The notes under the pieces are model-generated. The model had not been told where the DNA came from, ran no database searches, and worked only from the letters and a program-made list of their open reading frames with translations. A stretch of 64,000 nucleotides of DNA, taken from contig CANJKZ010000068.1 of NCBI GenBank assembly GCA_947471745.1, positions 834,501 through 898,500 of the forward strand. Direction: 5' to 3'. Positions within the stretch are counted from its first letter, which is position 1; every line of letters begins with the position of its first letter. Origin of the DNA: Closterium sp. Naga37s-1. Lineage: Eukaryota > Streptophyta > Zygnematophyceae > Desmidiales > Closteriaceae. The position numbers and the translations under genes were made by a program. This document shows positions 19,215 through 29,456 of the stretch, one piece after another.

Positions 19215-22200
19215 ATGGCTACCCCTAGTGTTCTAGTCTTTGACGCTGAGGGTCGGGCCATTGACTTTGAGGTCTGGGTGGATGACCTGCAGCTGTTCTT
19301 ACAGTGCGATAGGGCAGATGGTCTCTCTCTCTTTGACCTCACCTCTGGCGCCTCCACTGCCCCTGCTGCTGACGCCGACGCCACTGTTCGCTCCCAGTGG
19401 GCCACGCGCGACGCTGCTGCACGTCTTGCTGTGCGTCGCCACCTCCCTACCTCCGAGCGTGCACACTTTAGTCAGTACAAGAGTGCTCAGACCTTGTACG
19501 ACGCTGTAGTTGCGCGCTACTCCTCCCCTGCCACTGCTGCACTGAGCCGTCTCATGCTACCGTACCTCTTTCCTGACCTTGCTGCCTTTCCCACAGTCGC
19601 TGACCTCATTACGCACCTCCGCACTAGTGACACTCGCTACCGCGCTGCACTCCCTGCTGACTTCTGCGCCAAGAACCCCCCCCCCATGTACATCACTCTT
19701 TACTACATAGTCACTCGCCTTCCTGACTCCCTTAGCGTAGTCAGGGACCACTTTCTCTCTGTCTGTCCCACCACTCTCACTGTTGACCTCCTCGAGAAGT
19801 CCCTCCTAGCGGCCGAGAAGAGCATAGTCGCTGTAGGGGCCTCTCGTGGTGACCCGCGCACCCCCATCTTTGAGGGGTGTTCCCCCTCCCCCCTTCTGCC
19901 CTCTGTTGCCTCTGCTGCTGCGGCCGACCTCCTTGGTCTTGAGTCGGTCGGTGTGGCGTCTGCCCCTAGTGGGAGACGCCGCTCTGGCAAGGGCAAGGGG
20001 GGCAAGGGCGCTGGAGGAGCGAGCGGGGGCGGTGGAGGTGGAGGTGGCGGCAGTGGGGGGAGTGGGGGTGGCGGTGGGAGTGGAGGTGGGGGTGGAGGAG
20101 TCAGTGGCGGCAGTGGAGGCGGAGGTGTCGGCGGCGGTGGCAGTGGGAGTGGGGGTGGCGGAGGTGGCGGCGGCGGAGGCGGAGGTGGAGGCGGCGGCAG
20201 TAGCGGAGGCGGCGGAGGCGGAGGAGGCGGCGGGGGTGGAGGTGGTGCTGGTCGCGGGTCTTCGCAGAGGAGTGGCTCCGGTGGTGGCTCGCGCCAGCAG
20301 CAGCAGCGTGGTCGTGACACCTTGTCCCCTCAGCAGCTTCGTGAGTGGTACACTGCGCGTCAGCGAGGTGGGGGTTTTGGTCCGTGCTCCTACGTTTTGC
20401 GCACCGGCGACCGTGCGGGTGAGCAGTGTGGGGGTCCCCACCCCACTCAGCGCTGCTTTGGCCGCCTGACGGACGCGTGGCGTCACCAGTTCCCGGAGGC
20501 CTCAGAGATCCCTCGTTGGGGTGACCTGTCCAGGGCGGGTGTTGCCATCTATGATCTTGACTTTGATGCTATTCTCTCTGCCATGTATGCTGTGTCTATT
20601 AGTGATGAGGGTGACTGTTACCGGTGTTTCCCGCCCGATCCGGGTATTGAGACTGCTGCTCTAGGTCCTGGTGAGGCTGCTGCCCTAGGTGCTTGCGACG
20701 CTGCTGCCCTAGGTGCTCGTGTGTCTGCGTCCTCAGGTACTGGTGAGTCTGCGCTCTCAGGTACTACGTCGGCTTCGGCCTCCCTCACCTTCACCCTTGA
20801 CTCTGGGGCGTCTCGCTCCTTCTTTAGGGACCGCACCACACTCACACCGCTGAGTCGACCGGTTGCAGTGTCTCTGGCTGACCCCTCTGGGGGTCCTGTC
20901 CTGTCTCGCTTCTCCACAGTCCTCCCGTGTCCTGCGGCTCCCTCTGGCACCCTGTCTGGTCTCTACCTCCCCTCGTTCTCTACGAACCTGGTGAGTGGTG
21001 CTGACCTACAGGATGCGGGTGTACACCAGTTCACTCCTGCGCGTCAGCGGGTGACGCACTGTACAGAGGCTCGCACAGGCCGACACCTGGCTACGTTTAC
21101 CCGTCAGCCGGGGTCGAGCCTGTACACACTGACCACTGCGTCTCCTCCCGTTACTGAGTCTGGTAGAGTCGCTTCGTCGGGTCAGGTGTTTGCTGCTGCG
21201 TCCAGGTCTGGTCCTGAGTCTGCCCCCTGTTCTTGTCGTCTCCTGTCTCACGAGACTCTTCTCTGGCACCACCGTCTTGGTCACCCCTCTCTGCTTCGGC
21301 TCAGAGGCATGGCCTCCCGTCTTCTAGTGTCTGGTCTCCCCCGGTCCCTCCCTCCCCTTCCTCAGGGCCCTGGCCCTACCTGTGTCCCCTGTGTCGAGGG
21401 GCGCCAGCGTGCTGCTCCTCACTCCTCCCAGTTTCCTCCGACAGAGGCCCCGTTGCAGACGCTCCACATGGACGTGTGGGGCCCAGCCCGCGTCCGTGGG
21501 CAGGGTCACGAGCGCTACTTCCTGCTCGTTGTTGACGACTACTCGCGTTACACCGCAGTCTTCCCCTTGCGCGGCAAGGGTGATGTCACTGAGGTGCTGA
21601 TCGACTGGATCCGCGCAGCTCGTCTCCAGCTCAGGCAGAGCTTTGGCTCCGACTTTCCTGTTCTGCGTCTGCACTCGGACAGAGGCGGAGAGTTCTCCTC
21701 TGGCCTTCTGCGAGCCTACTGTCGTGCACGAGGCATCCGTCAGACCTTCACGCTCCCGGACTCTCCGCAGCAAAATGGGATTGCTGAGCGCCGCATTGGC
21801 ATGGTCATGGACGTCGCTCGTACGTCTATGATGCATGCGGCTGCCCCCCATTTTCTGTGGCCGTTTGCGGTGAGGTACGCGGCACGTCAGATCAACCTTC
21901 ACCCCAGGGTCTCCAGGCCGGAGACCTCCCCAGCCTTGCTGTGGACCGGGAAGGTGGGCGATGCGTCGGCGTTCCGGGTCTGGGGATCTCGGGCGTTTGT
22001 CCGCGACTTGTCTGCGGACAAACTGTCCCCTCGTGCTGCTCCTTGCGTCTTCCTGGGGTTCCCCCCAGACGCGCCTGGGTGGCAGTTCTACCACCCCACC
22101 TCTCGCCGTGTTCTGTCCTCTCAGGACGTCACGTTCGACGAGTCGGTACCCTACTACCACCTCTTCCCCTACCGCACTCCGTCCCCCCCCCCGCCCCCGC

Positions 22201-25136
22201 TCTTCCTTGTACCAGGTCCCCCCCCGGTAGACCCCCTCCCCCCTCAGGGTCCTGCCCCTTCAGGTGTGTCCCAGGTAGACGCAGTCGAGCCTGTCGAGGT
22301 CACTGGTGACTCTGGTGCTGCTGGGGGTGCTGAGCCTGGGGGTGCTGAGTCTGGGGGTGCTGAGTCTGGGGGTGCTGAGCCTGGGGGTGCTGAGCCTGGG
22401 GGTGCTGAGCCTGGGGGTGCTGAGCCTGGGGGTTCTGAGTGTGGGGGTGCTACGCCTGGGGGTGCTTTGCCTGGGGGTGCTGGACCTGGGAGTGCTGCGC
22501 CTGGAGGTCCTCCGCCTCGAGTTTCTACGCGTGCTTTGTCTCGCCGGGAGCCACTCTCTCCACAGGAGCTGCGCGAGTGGTTTGCCCGGCGCTGGAGCCG
22601 TGCTGCTGGTGCTGGAGGTTCGTCGGCTACTGAGGGTGCTGCTGTTGCGGGTCCCGGAGGTGCTCGTACTGGGAGTACTGGAGCTGCTGGGCCTGCGGGT
22701 TCGACTGGAGCTGGTGCTGCTGAGGGTGTTGGAGCTGAGACTACCACTGGCGGTCCTGCTGGGGATGCTCCTGGTGTTGCTCGAGGTTCTGGAGCTACTG
22801 GAGGTGCTGCTGGAGCGGGTGCTCCTGCTGGGGGTACTGGTGCTGTCCCTGCTGTTTCTGGCGTAGCTACGCGGCCTCGACCGTACTTCGTTCCACTCCT
22901 GCAGCAGGTTCTTGGTCTTCCGCCCTCTCCTGGTCCTCCTCCTCTCTTGGAGGGTCCACAGCCTGTCCCGTCGCGGTCACTGCTACAGCCTACCTCCCCT
23001 TTACCTGCTCCTTCTCCCTACACTGGTCCTACTGGAGGTCTTACTGAGCGTCGTGAGCCTGCGTCTCGCCCTGCGTCGCCTGTCCGTGCTGCTCGCGCTA
23101 GTGGTCGTGGTTCGCGTCAGCGTCCTCCTCCTGTCCCTGGCACGCACAGGATGTCTCTGCGTCCGTCTACTGCTCCTCTGCGTGCCCCTTTGCCTTCTCC
23201 TCCTGAGTCCTCTCTTCCTGCTCTTCCCGACCCTGCGTCGGACTCTCTTCGTGCTGCCAGTCCTACTGTCACGCGTCTCCTTGCTACTGTCGTCACTGAC
23301 CCTTCCTTCGAGTCTACTGCTGCGTCTGCCCTAGTTACTGAACTCGTCGACTTTGCTGCTCGCTGTCGCCTAGACTACGCTGCTAGTCTTGTCGCTGAGT
23401 CTGGGTCTGCCTGTCCTCCGTCAGTCGGGGGTGAGTGTGCCCTTGGCACGGACGTCCTTGAGGACAGGCAGGAGGAGTTCCAGTGTCTGGCAGCTACTTC
23501 ACCTCATCTCGTGTCCGTACTGCTTACCCCTGAGGGAGACCCGGATGCACTTGACATCCCGACTCCGCGCTCTTACGCGGAGGCGATAGAGGGTCCCTAC
23601 TCCTCTCAGTGGCAGGCAGCTATGGATGCAGAGATGGCTTCCTGGAAGTCCACAGGCACCTACGTTGACGCTGTCCCCCCTCTTGGGGCGAACATCGTCA
23701 GTGGCATGTGGATCTTCAGGGTGAAGCGGCCGCCGGGTTCTCCGCCTGTCTTCAAGGCACGTTACGTGGCTCGTGGCTTCAGTCAGCGACAGGGAGTTGA
23801 CTACTTTCAGACCTTCTCCCCCACCCCGAAGATGACCACTCTTCGGGTGCTGCTACACGTTGCTGCTCACCGTGACTACGAGCTGCACTCTCTCGACTTC
23901 AGCACTGCTTTCTTGCAGGGCAGCCTGCACGAGGAGATCTGGCTGCGCCGCCCACTTGGCTTCACTGGGTCTTTCCCTCCTGGTACCCAGTGGAGTCTCC
24001 GGCGTCCAGTCTACGGTCTCCGCCAGGCGCCACGTGAGTGGCACGACACACTGAGGACTACGCTTGCGGCTCTTGGGTTTGCTCCTTCTACTGCCGACCC
24101 GTCGCTGTTTCTACGCACCGACACCTCTCTGCCGCCGTTCTACATCCTCGTGTACGTCGACGACTTGGTCTTTGCCACAGCTGACACTGCTGGACTCGCC
24201 CACGTGAAGTCCGAGCTGCAGAAGAGACACACGTGCACAGACCTGGGTGAACTGCGCAGCTACCTTGGCTTGCAGATCACCCGGGACAGAGCACGCCGCA
24301 CCATTACCCTGACTCAGTCACACATGGTGCAGCAGGTCCTTCAGCGCTTCGGCTTCACGTACTCCTCGCCTCAGGCCACTCCTCTGCCTACTCGCCACTC
24401 ACTCTCAGCTCTGCCTTCGGATGAGTCAGTAGAGTCGAGTGGCCCGTATCCAGAGCTTGTTGGCTGCCTCATGTACCTGATGACCTGCACACGACCTGAC
24501 CTTGCATACCCTCTTAGCATTCTTGCACGCTATGTTGCTCCTGGGAGACACCGACCAGAGCACATGGCTGCAGCGAAGAGGGTGTTGCGATACTTGTGCA
24601 GTACGTCGGGCATGGGACTAGTGCTTGGAGGGCGGAGTCCAGTGGTCCTCACTGGGCACGCGGACGCTTCTTGGGCTGACGACCAGGCTACGCAGCGGTC
24701 GTCGCAGGGTTACACCTTCAGTCTTGGTTCCGGCTCTGTCTCGTGGCGAGCTACTCGCTCGTCCTCTGTTCTCGGCTCCAGTTGTGAGGCTGAGATCTAC
24801 GCCGGGGCCATGGCTGCACAGGAGCTTCGCTGGCTCACCTACCTGCTGACTGACCTTGGAGAGCCGCCTCGTTCTCCTCCAGTGCTGTACGTAGACAACA
24901 AGGCCATGCTGGCCTTGTGTCGAGAGCAGCGCTTGGAGCACAGAACGAAGCACATTGCTCTCCGTTACTTTCTTGCTCGTGAGCTGCAGCAGCGTGGTCA
25001 GTTGCGACTTGCGTACGTGGCCTCTCAGGCCAACACTGCTGATGTGTTCACCAAGGCACTTGCGCCTTGTGACCATCAGCGCTTCTGCACTCAGCTGGGT
25101 CTTGTACCTGTCTTGCCTCACTTGCTCTCCTCTTGA
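19215..25136 (+). CDS. Copia Gag-Pol polyprotein, intact (1973 aa)
   Basis: The start is the ATG at 19215 (MATPSVLVF); the frame opens slightly earlier without an ATG. Residues 1-230: copia-type Gag (WVDDLQLFLQ, YRAALPADF). About 260-350: poly-Gly/Ser. 370-379: LSPQQLREWY. 391-414: CX13CX3HX4C in place of a normal zinc knuckle. Protease has LDSGAS, Asp529. The pre-integrase zinc region has HHRLGH...CVPC. Integrase Asp753, Asp822, Glu858 give the D-D-35-E pattern. Then come GGAEP repeats, a second LREW motif (1114-1123) and a Gly/Ala linker. Reverse transcriptase has YVDD at 1647-1650, and RNase H ends with ADVFTKAL. All catalytic residues are present. The protein would assemble particles, mature itself, copy RNA and integrate cDNA. 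Length exceeds the usual ~1300-1500 aa because of the linkers. No stop or shift. Confidence 0.96.
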   Translation: MATPSVLVFDAEGRAIDFEVWVDDLQLFLQCDRADGLSLFDLTSGASTAPAADADATVRSQWATRDAAARLAVRRHLPTSERAHFSQYKSAQTLYDAVVARYSSPATAALSRLMLPYLFPDLAAFPTVADLITHLRTSDTRYRAALPADFCAKNPPPMYITLYYIVTRLPDSLSVVRDHFLSVCPTTLTVDLLEKSLLAAEKSIVAVGASRGDPRTPIFEGCSPSPLLPSVASAAAADLLGLESVGVASAPSGRRRSGKGKGGKGAGGASGGGGGGGGGSGGSGGGGGSGGGGGGVSGGSGGGGVGGGGSGSGGGGGGGGGGGGGGGGSSGGGGGGGGGGGGGGAGRGSSQRSGSGGGSRQQQQRGRDTLSPQQLREWYTARQRGGGFGPCSYVLRTGDRAGEQCGGPHPTQRCFGRLTDAWRHQFPEASEIPRWGDLSRAGVAIYDLDFDAILSAMYAVSISDEGDCYRCFPPDPGIETAALGPGEAAALGACDAAALGARVSASSGTGESALSGTTSASASLTFTLDSGASRSFFRDRTTLTPLSRPVAVSLADPSGGPVLSRFSTVLPCPAAPSGTLSGLYLPSFSTNLVSGADLQDAGVHQFTPARQRVTHCTEARTGRHLATFTRQPGSSLYTLTTASPPVTESGRVASSGQVFAAASRSGPESAPCSCRLLSHETLLWHHRLGHPSLLRLRGMASRLLVSGLPRSLPPLPQGPGPTCVPCVEGRQRAAPHSSQFPPTEAPLQTLHMDVWGPARVRGQGHERYFLLVVDDYSRYTAVFPLRGKGDVTEVLIDWIRAARLQLRQSFGSDFPVLRLHSDRGGEFSSGLLRAYCRARGIRQTFTLPDSPQQNGIAERRIGMVMDVARTSMMHAAAPHFLWPFAVRYAARQINLHPRVSRPETSPALLWTGKVGDASAFRVWGSRAFVRDLSADKLSPRAAPCVFLGFPPDAPGWQFYHPTSRRVLSSQDVTFDESVPYYHLFPYRTPSPPPPPLFLVPGPPPVDPLPPQGPAPSGVSQVDAVEPVEVTGDSGAAGGAEPGGAESGGAESGGAEPGGAEPGGAEPGGAEPGGSECGGATPGGALPGGAGPGSAAPGGPPPRVSTRALSRREPLSPQELREWFARRWSRAAGAGGSSATEGAAVAGPGGARTGSTGAAGPAGSTGAGAAEGVGAETTTGGPAGDAPGVARGSGATGGAAGAGAPAGGTGAVPAVSGVATRPRPYFVPLLQQVLGLPPSPGPPPLLEGPQPVPSRSLLQPTSPLPAPSPYTGPTGGLTERREPASRPASPVRAARASGRGSRQRPPPVPGTHRMSLRPSTAPLRAPLPSPPESSLPALPDPASDSLRAASPTVTRLLATVVTDPSFESTAASALVTELVDFAARCRLDYAASLVAESGSACPPSVGGECALGTDVLEDRQEEFQCLAATSPHLVSVLLTPEGDPDALDIPTPRSYAEAIEGPYSSQWQAAMDAEMASWKSTGTYVDAVPPLGANIVSGMWIFRVKRPPGSPPVFKARYVARGFSQRQGVDYFQTFSPTPKMTTLRVLLHVAAHRDYELHSLDFSTAFLQGSLHEEIWLRRPLGFTGSFPPGTQWSLRRPVYGLRQAPREWHDTLRTTLAALGFAPSTADPSLFLRTDTSLPPFYILVYVDDLVFATADTAGLAHVKSELQKRHTCTDLGELRSYLGLQITRDRARRTITLTQSHMVQQVLQRFGFTYSSPQATPLPTRHSLSALPSDESVESSGPYPELVGCLMYLMTCTRPDLAYPLSILARYVAPGRHRPEHMAAAKRVLRYLCSTSGMGLVLGGRSPVVLTGHADASWADDQATQRSSQGYTFSLGSGSVSWRATRSSSVLGSSCEAEIYAGAMAAQELRWLTYLLTDLGEPPRSPPVLYVDNKAMLALCREQRLEHRTKHIALRYFLARELQQRGQLRLAYVASQANTADVFTKALAPCDHQRFCTQLGLVPVLPHLLSS

Positions 25137-25251
25137 CCTTACTTGTACTGTCACATATATATACCTGCTCTTGCTTGTCTAGCTCTATATATATATGTGT
25201 ACTCCTGCATGTGAACTGGCCTTGTGGCCTTGTCGTTGTGCTCGGACTGTG

Positions 25252-25341
25252 TGGTGACGTTGTGATCCACCCTGAGCTTGCTCTGCTTTGCTTGACTGGT
25301 CTTGTGACCCCTTGTTCTCCCCCACTTTGCCTATGGGGGTG
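25252..25341 (+). promoter_or_regulatory. Conserved 3' block and PPT of A
   Basis: Nearly identical to the same block in A1, B and D, ending TATGGGGGTG (25332-25341) as the PPT. Alternating TATATATA runs lie upstream near 25155-25195; similar TATA-rich stretches occur at the same place in A1, B and D. Confidence 0.75.
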
Positions 25342-25477
25342 TGTCAGAACATTATATAGCTTATGCTGTTGTGTAGGCTATAGTGGGGTATCCCATAGGG
25401 GGTACAACCCAATTAGGGTTTTCCATATGTACTCACCTCATTCATAGTTCATTCATCCTCGTTCTTCATTCTTCTCA
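25342..25477 (+). repeat. 3' LTR of element A
   Basis: 136 bp, identical by eye to 17851-17986. Confidence 0.97.
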
Positions 25478-25482
25478 TTGTT
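25478..25482. repeat. Target-site duplication of A, right copy (TTGTT)
   Basis: Identical to 17846-17850. Confidence 0.93.
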
Positions 25483-25654
25483 GTCACCAAGAAAAAAAGG
25501 GGGAAAACAAGGTCAAATACACTTTCAATCATGCCCACAAGCGCATGTATGCAAGGAGGGGTTCGTCCTCTTCATCCTGGTGCCTTTCGCCATCAATTTG
25601 GTCTCACAAATCCGCCGTTTTTTTCTTCTAACAAAAAACACCTCTTGGAACCAT

Positions 25655-25740
25655 TTTAAACCGTTTTTTACGGCCGTTTTTTACTGTACCGTTTTTTACA
25701 GTAAATTTTCAATTATACGGTCGTTTTTTTTAACCCTGCT
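25655..25740. repeat. CCGTTTTTTAC hairpin cluster
   Basis: CCGTTTTTTAC recurs three times, and TTTACTGTA pairs with TACAGTAAA across a short loop. The same motif forms a hairpin left of element A (17771-17795). Confidence 0.6.
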
Positions 25741-25807
25741 GGGGATCGATTCTCTGTGGCTGAGGCAAGCGCATGGAAAGGCGGATCGTTTTTGCCGCTG
25801 CCTGAAT

Positions 25808-26056
25808 ATGGTGCTGGCAGTGTTGTCGTTGGTTGTGGCGGTGGGGTTCTTGAGAACAAGATCCAAATCGGAGGGTTATCAGAGCAGCACCGGAGCAGCA
25901 GCAACAAAAGCAGAGAGAGTGATTCGAGTGATACAGGCGGCTCTGGTAGCACCGGCACCAGAACCAGCACCACCAGCAGCAGCAATTGGCTGGATGTCAT
26001 GGCACCCCTCGGAGCTTCACCTCATCAAGTCTCACTCCCTCCTTGCCTCCTGGTGA
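25808..26056 (+). CDS. Candidate first exon with signal-anchor (uncertain)
   Basis: ATG at 25808 starts MVLAVLSLVVAVGFLRTRS, a hydrophobic segment followed by basic residues as in Golgi type II enzymes, then an Ala/Pro-rich stretch to a stop. The downstream GT61/TBL-like gene would need such an anchor. No splice link could be proven, and the part after the anchor may be intronic. Confidence 0.3.
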   Translation: MVLAVLSLVVAVGFLRTRSKSEGYQSSTGAAATKAERVIRVIQAALVAPAPEPAPPAAAIGWMSWHPSELHLIKSHSLLASW

Positions 26057-26753
26057 ATTGCCTTGCCATTCCCTTCTGTGCCTTTTCCTTCCTTCTATCA
26101 TCCCTTCCACCCCACTAGTGGCTACATGTCATGGCGCCGCACTACATCGGAGCCCCGCCTCATCAAGTCACTCTGCTGCCACAGCCAGACAAGCCAACCC
26201 ACCTGCTCTTTGTGCAACGACTCATTCAGGTGCATTTGACTTCTGCGTGAGTTGAAACGTAGAGGAGTTGATCTTGGTTTAGGCCACTCTGCTGCCCCAA
26301 CCAGAAAAACTGGCCCACTTGCTCTTTGTGCAGAGACTCTTTCAGGTGCTTGCGGTTATTTTTGGTTCAGGTGCGTTTCAGGTGCCTTCTGGTTTGGGTG
26401 CCTTCTACTTCAGGTGCCTTCTACTTCAGGTGTCTTCTGATTCAGGTGCCTTCTGCTTCAGGTGCTTTCTGGTTTAGGTGCTATCTTGTTCAGGTGCTTT
26501 ATGGTTATGGTGCCTTCTGAAACACTCCATTCCATTTCGAAATGCCCCTTTCCTCCGTTCCTGTCTCCCTCTCACCCTACCTTTCCCCGGTCCTCTCCTC
26601 ACTTCCTCAGCCATCTTTCCAGTTCTGCTGTCTATCCAGCTTTTGAACCCAACTTGCACATACCCTGCACTTTAAATGCCCCACCCCTCTACTCCCTTCC
26701 CCTCCATCCCTCTCACCTCCCCCTCTAACCCCTCCTCCCTCCCCCCCCACCAG
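26057..26753 (+). other. Presumed intron/upstream DNA with 16-bp repeats
   Basis: From about 26340 to 26520 CAGGTGCCTTCTACTT and variants repeat roughly ten times. A long pyrimidine tract ends in CCACCAG at 26753, a good acceptor. No coding signal is seen elsewhere in this stretch. Confidence 0.5.
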
Positions 26754-27171
26754 CCCTGCTTCCAGCACTACAACCGTCCCTCCCCAGCGCTCCTCTCCTC
26801 GCTGCGCTCACACCACCTCCTCCCACCCGCGGGTCTCCCCCTCTTCCACGCCAACTGGATGCTCAGGCGCCCGCCACCTGTCCCGCTCCTGCCACCTGGC
26901 GGGCCCGTCTCCGCTGACGTGGCAGCTGATGTGGCAGCTGACGTGACTGCTGTCGTGGAGGCTGCTGGAGAAGGGGCGGCTGGTGAAGTGGAGGAGGATG
27001 GATTCGCGGGGGTGAGGGGTATAGTTGGGGAGGACTGGGTGGTGGTGGTGGCGTTGCCACCTGGCGCGATGCTGTTGGATAGAATACAGGAGATGGTGGA
27101 TGAGATAATCCAAGACAACTGGTGGCACGGCCGGGTGGTTTATTTTCGAGGAGGCATGGGCGTGCAGGAAG

Positions 27172-28009
27172 GTGAGATGGGGAGATGCCAAGGGGATGGA
27201 GCAAGGTGAGATGAGGCATGGAGGAAGGCGAGTGAGGGTGGGGTGGGTAGGAGTAGACATGAGCAAAAATTCGAACGCCTGTTCGGTTCATCCGAACATG
27301 CTCGTGATCGAACCGAACCGAACATGTTTTTTGGCAAAAATGTTCGGCCGAACATGTTCGATGTTCGGAAAGGGGGGGTGGAAGGCGACGGGGGAGGAGC
27401 TGGCCCACTGAAAACACACTCTCGAACCTCGAACATGTTCAGGTTCGCCCCGAACATGCAGTGTTCGCCCCCCTATCACGAACCTCGAACACCCCTTATC
27501 CCCAAAAACTATTCGGGCGAACCGAACATGTTTGGTGTTCGCCCGTTGCTCATGTCTAGGTGAGAGCGACGAAGGTGAGTGAGGAGGGGTGGGGTGGGTA
27601 GAGGATGGTGAGTGAGGGAGAAAGAAATGGGAGAGTCAGGGATGATGGTGGGATGGGAGGGATGGGCGTAGGGGAAGGGAATAACAGTGAGTAGAGTATC
27701 AGCAAGAGAGATGAGAGTGGGAGTGGGAAAGTATTCGAGAGTCGATATGAGTGATGCAAGAAGGACGGGGCTGGGTATGTGTGGGTGGTGCACCTTTGAA
27801 AGGGCGGTGATGACAGATGCTGAGGGAGCAAGGATTGTAGGGAGGGACATGTGTGAGTAGGAGGGAAATTGAACCATTTTGATCCATAATTACTACCATA
27901 ATTTCTTCCATTTTTCCTTTTCTTTTTCTTAAGCGCCAACAACCGTCCAACCACCCGCCCTTCCTGCCCTCCTTCTAACCCTCCCCCCTCCCCCCTCCCC
28001 CCCCAACAG
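27172..28009 (+). other. Intron of the broken host gene
   Basis: 838 bp, GTGAGA...CCCCCAACAG, phase 1. It contains the MITE below and otherwise G/A-rich low-complexity DNA with no frame worth calling. Confidence 0.6.
27256..27556. mobile_element. 301-bp MITE with TA duplication, rich in GAACATGTTC palindromes
   Basis: Terminal inverted repeats GACATGAGCAA (left) and its complement (right) extend imperfectly to about 23 bp. TA flanks both ends (27254-27255, 27557-27558), as for Tc1/mariner- or pogo-mobilised MITEs. The interior is packed with GAACATG/CATGTTC motifs, several forming the perfect palindrome GAACATGTTC. No coding capacity. Confidence 0.8.
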
Positions 28010-29456
28010 TCAGGGCTCTCTTTTCACGCGCACTCCTCCTCATCGCGCCACCAGGGGAGGCTCTGGATTTGATTCTCTTCATGCCGCCTGCTGCTGTCGT
28101 GCTCGAGATTCAACCCTCCTCCCATCCCTCCTCCTCCCACCGCGCTCTCTCTCACTCCCTCTCCCTCCGCCACCACACTCTCTTCTGCAAGCTTGTCAAC
28201 GTTTCTGGGCAGCCCAAAAAGCTTTCGTGTGACCGGTCCGCGCTCACACATGTCATGCAAGCCCTATCCACGGAAGATTTTTTCAGCCCGGCGCTGCCTG
28301 GAGGCACCCGGACAGCGCGAGCTGCCCTGGCAAAAACATCCATACCCGGATCCTTAATCCGCGGGCAGGCGCAGGTGAAAAAATGGAAGGAATGGGCAGC
28401 ATGCGTTGCCCGAAAGGGCGAATGGGTCCTCAACCCAAAACCCTGAACCCTGCCTTGGGATTATCGAGGGGTGAGCAATTACTGCGATAACCGGCACTTA
28501 AGTCTGAATTCCTCCCGCATGGCATATGCTGGTGTTGCTGATGCTTATGCCATGAAGCCGGGGGCGAGTGAGGTAGGGTGGACGGTGCGGGAGGGGGTGA
28601 AGTACAAGTGGGTGGTTGGGCCCTCCACATGCCCGGCGCCGCACGTGCCCGAGGAAATTAAAGCCTTTGAAGGATCGGCTAAGACACGACTTGAAGAGGC
28701 TCGGGAGAAGGAGAGGCTAGTGAAATCTCAGCTGAAAAAGAATGAGATGGGAGGAGCAGCAGCGGAGGCAGAAGCATCAAAAGCAGCAGCAGCTGCGACA
28801 GAAGCAGCAGCAGCAGCAGCAGCAGCGGTGGACCTATCCCACCCCTGGCTGCCCTTCAACGCATCAGTGTTCTGTGAGCGGGTGGGACAGGGCCGGCGGA
28901 TTCTCTTCCTGGGAGACTCCAAGCAGTACCAGATGGTGCAGGTGTTTGTGAACCACATGGCGTGGGGATGGAAGGGAAAGAGGAAGCCTGCGAAAGAGTT
29001 GGTGAATCTGGAGGAGCGGCCAAAGGCGTGTGCGGATGCGCTGGGAGGGAATGCAGCTAAAATGGGGCACGAGTTCTGCCAATGGTGAGTCACCTTATAG
29101 CGAGTCAAAGGTGAGTTTTATGCCAAGCCTCCTGGGGGATTCCAAGCCAAGCAGTACCGATGGTGCAGGCATTTGTGAACCGCATGGCGTGAGGGTTGGA
29201 AAATACTGACTGCTTTGCATCTTTGCTCAACCACTGTTTCATCTCTTCCTTCCGCACCCTCCCTCACCCACACCCCTCCTGTTTCCAGGTTCACTTTCAA
29301 CTCCTCGGTATGCTCGAGCTTTAAGGTTGACTTTGTTCGAACGACCATCTATCGCTGTTTGATCCAAAGGGAGTTGTATTTGACCACATGCCATGGGGCC
29401 AGCCTGATGTGGCAGATATCCCTTCTACATACGTCATCGTTTTGACCAGGGGCCCT

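Larger units (their letters stand above)
17851..25477 (+). mobile_element. Element A: full-length, apparently young Ty1/copia retrotransposon
   Basis: 7627 bp. The 136-bp LTRs (17851-17986, 25342-25477) are identical by eye and start TGTCAG, end TTCTCA. TSD TTGTT on both sides. PBS follows the 5' LTR, PPT precedes the 3' LTR, and one open frame of 1973 codons fills most of the interior. A leader of 1.2 kb with tandem repeats separates PBS from Gag. Identical LTRs imply recent insertion; activity is possible but not shown. Confidence 0.97.

Noticed and set aside
20010-20260. G-rich tract as a separate satellite or structural RNA
   Set aside because: It codes poly-Gly/Ser in frame within the intact polyprotein of element A.
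26676-26753. ATG at 26676 as gene start
   Set aside because: It lies in a pyrimidine tract directly before a strong acceptor at 26753, so it is more likely intron.
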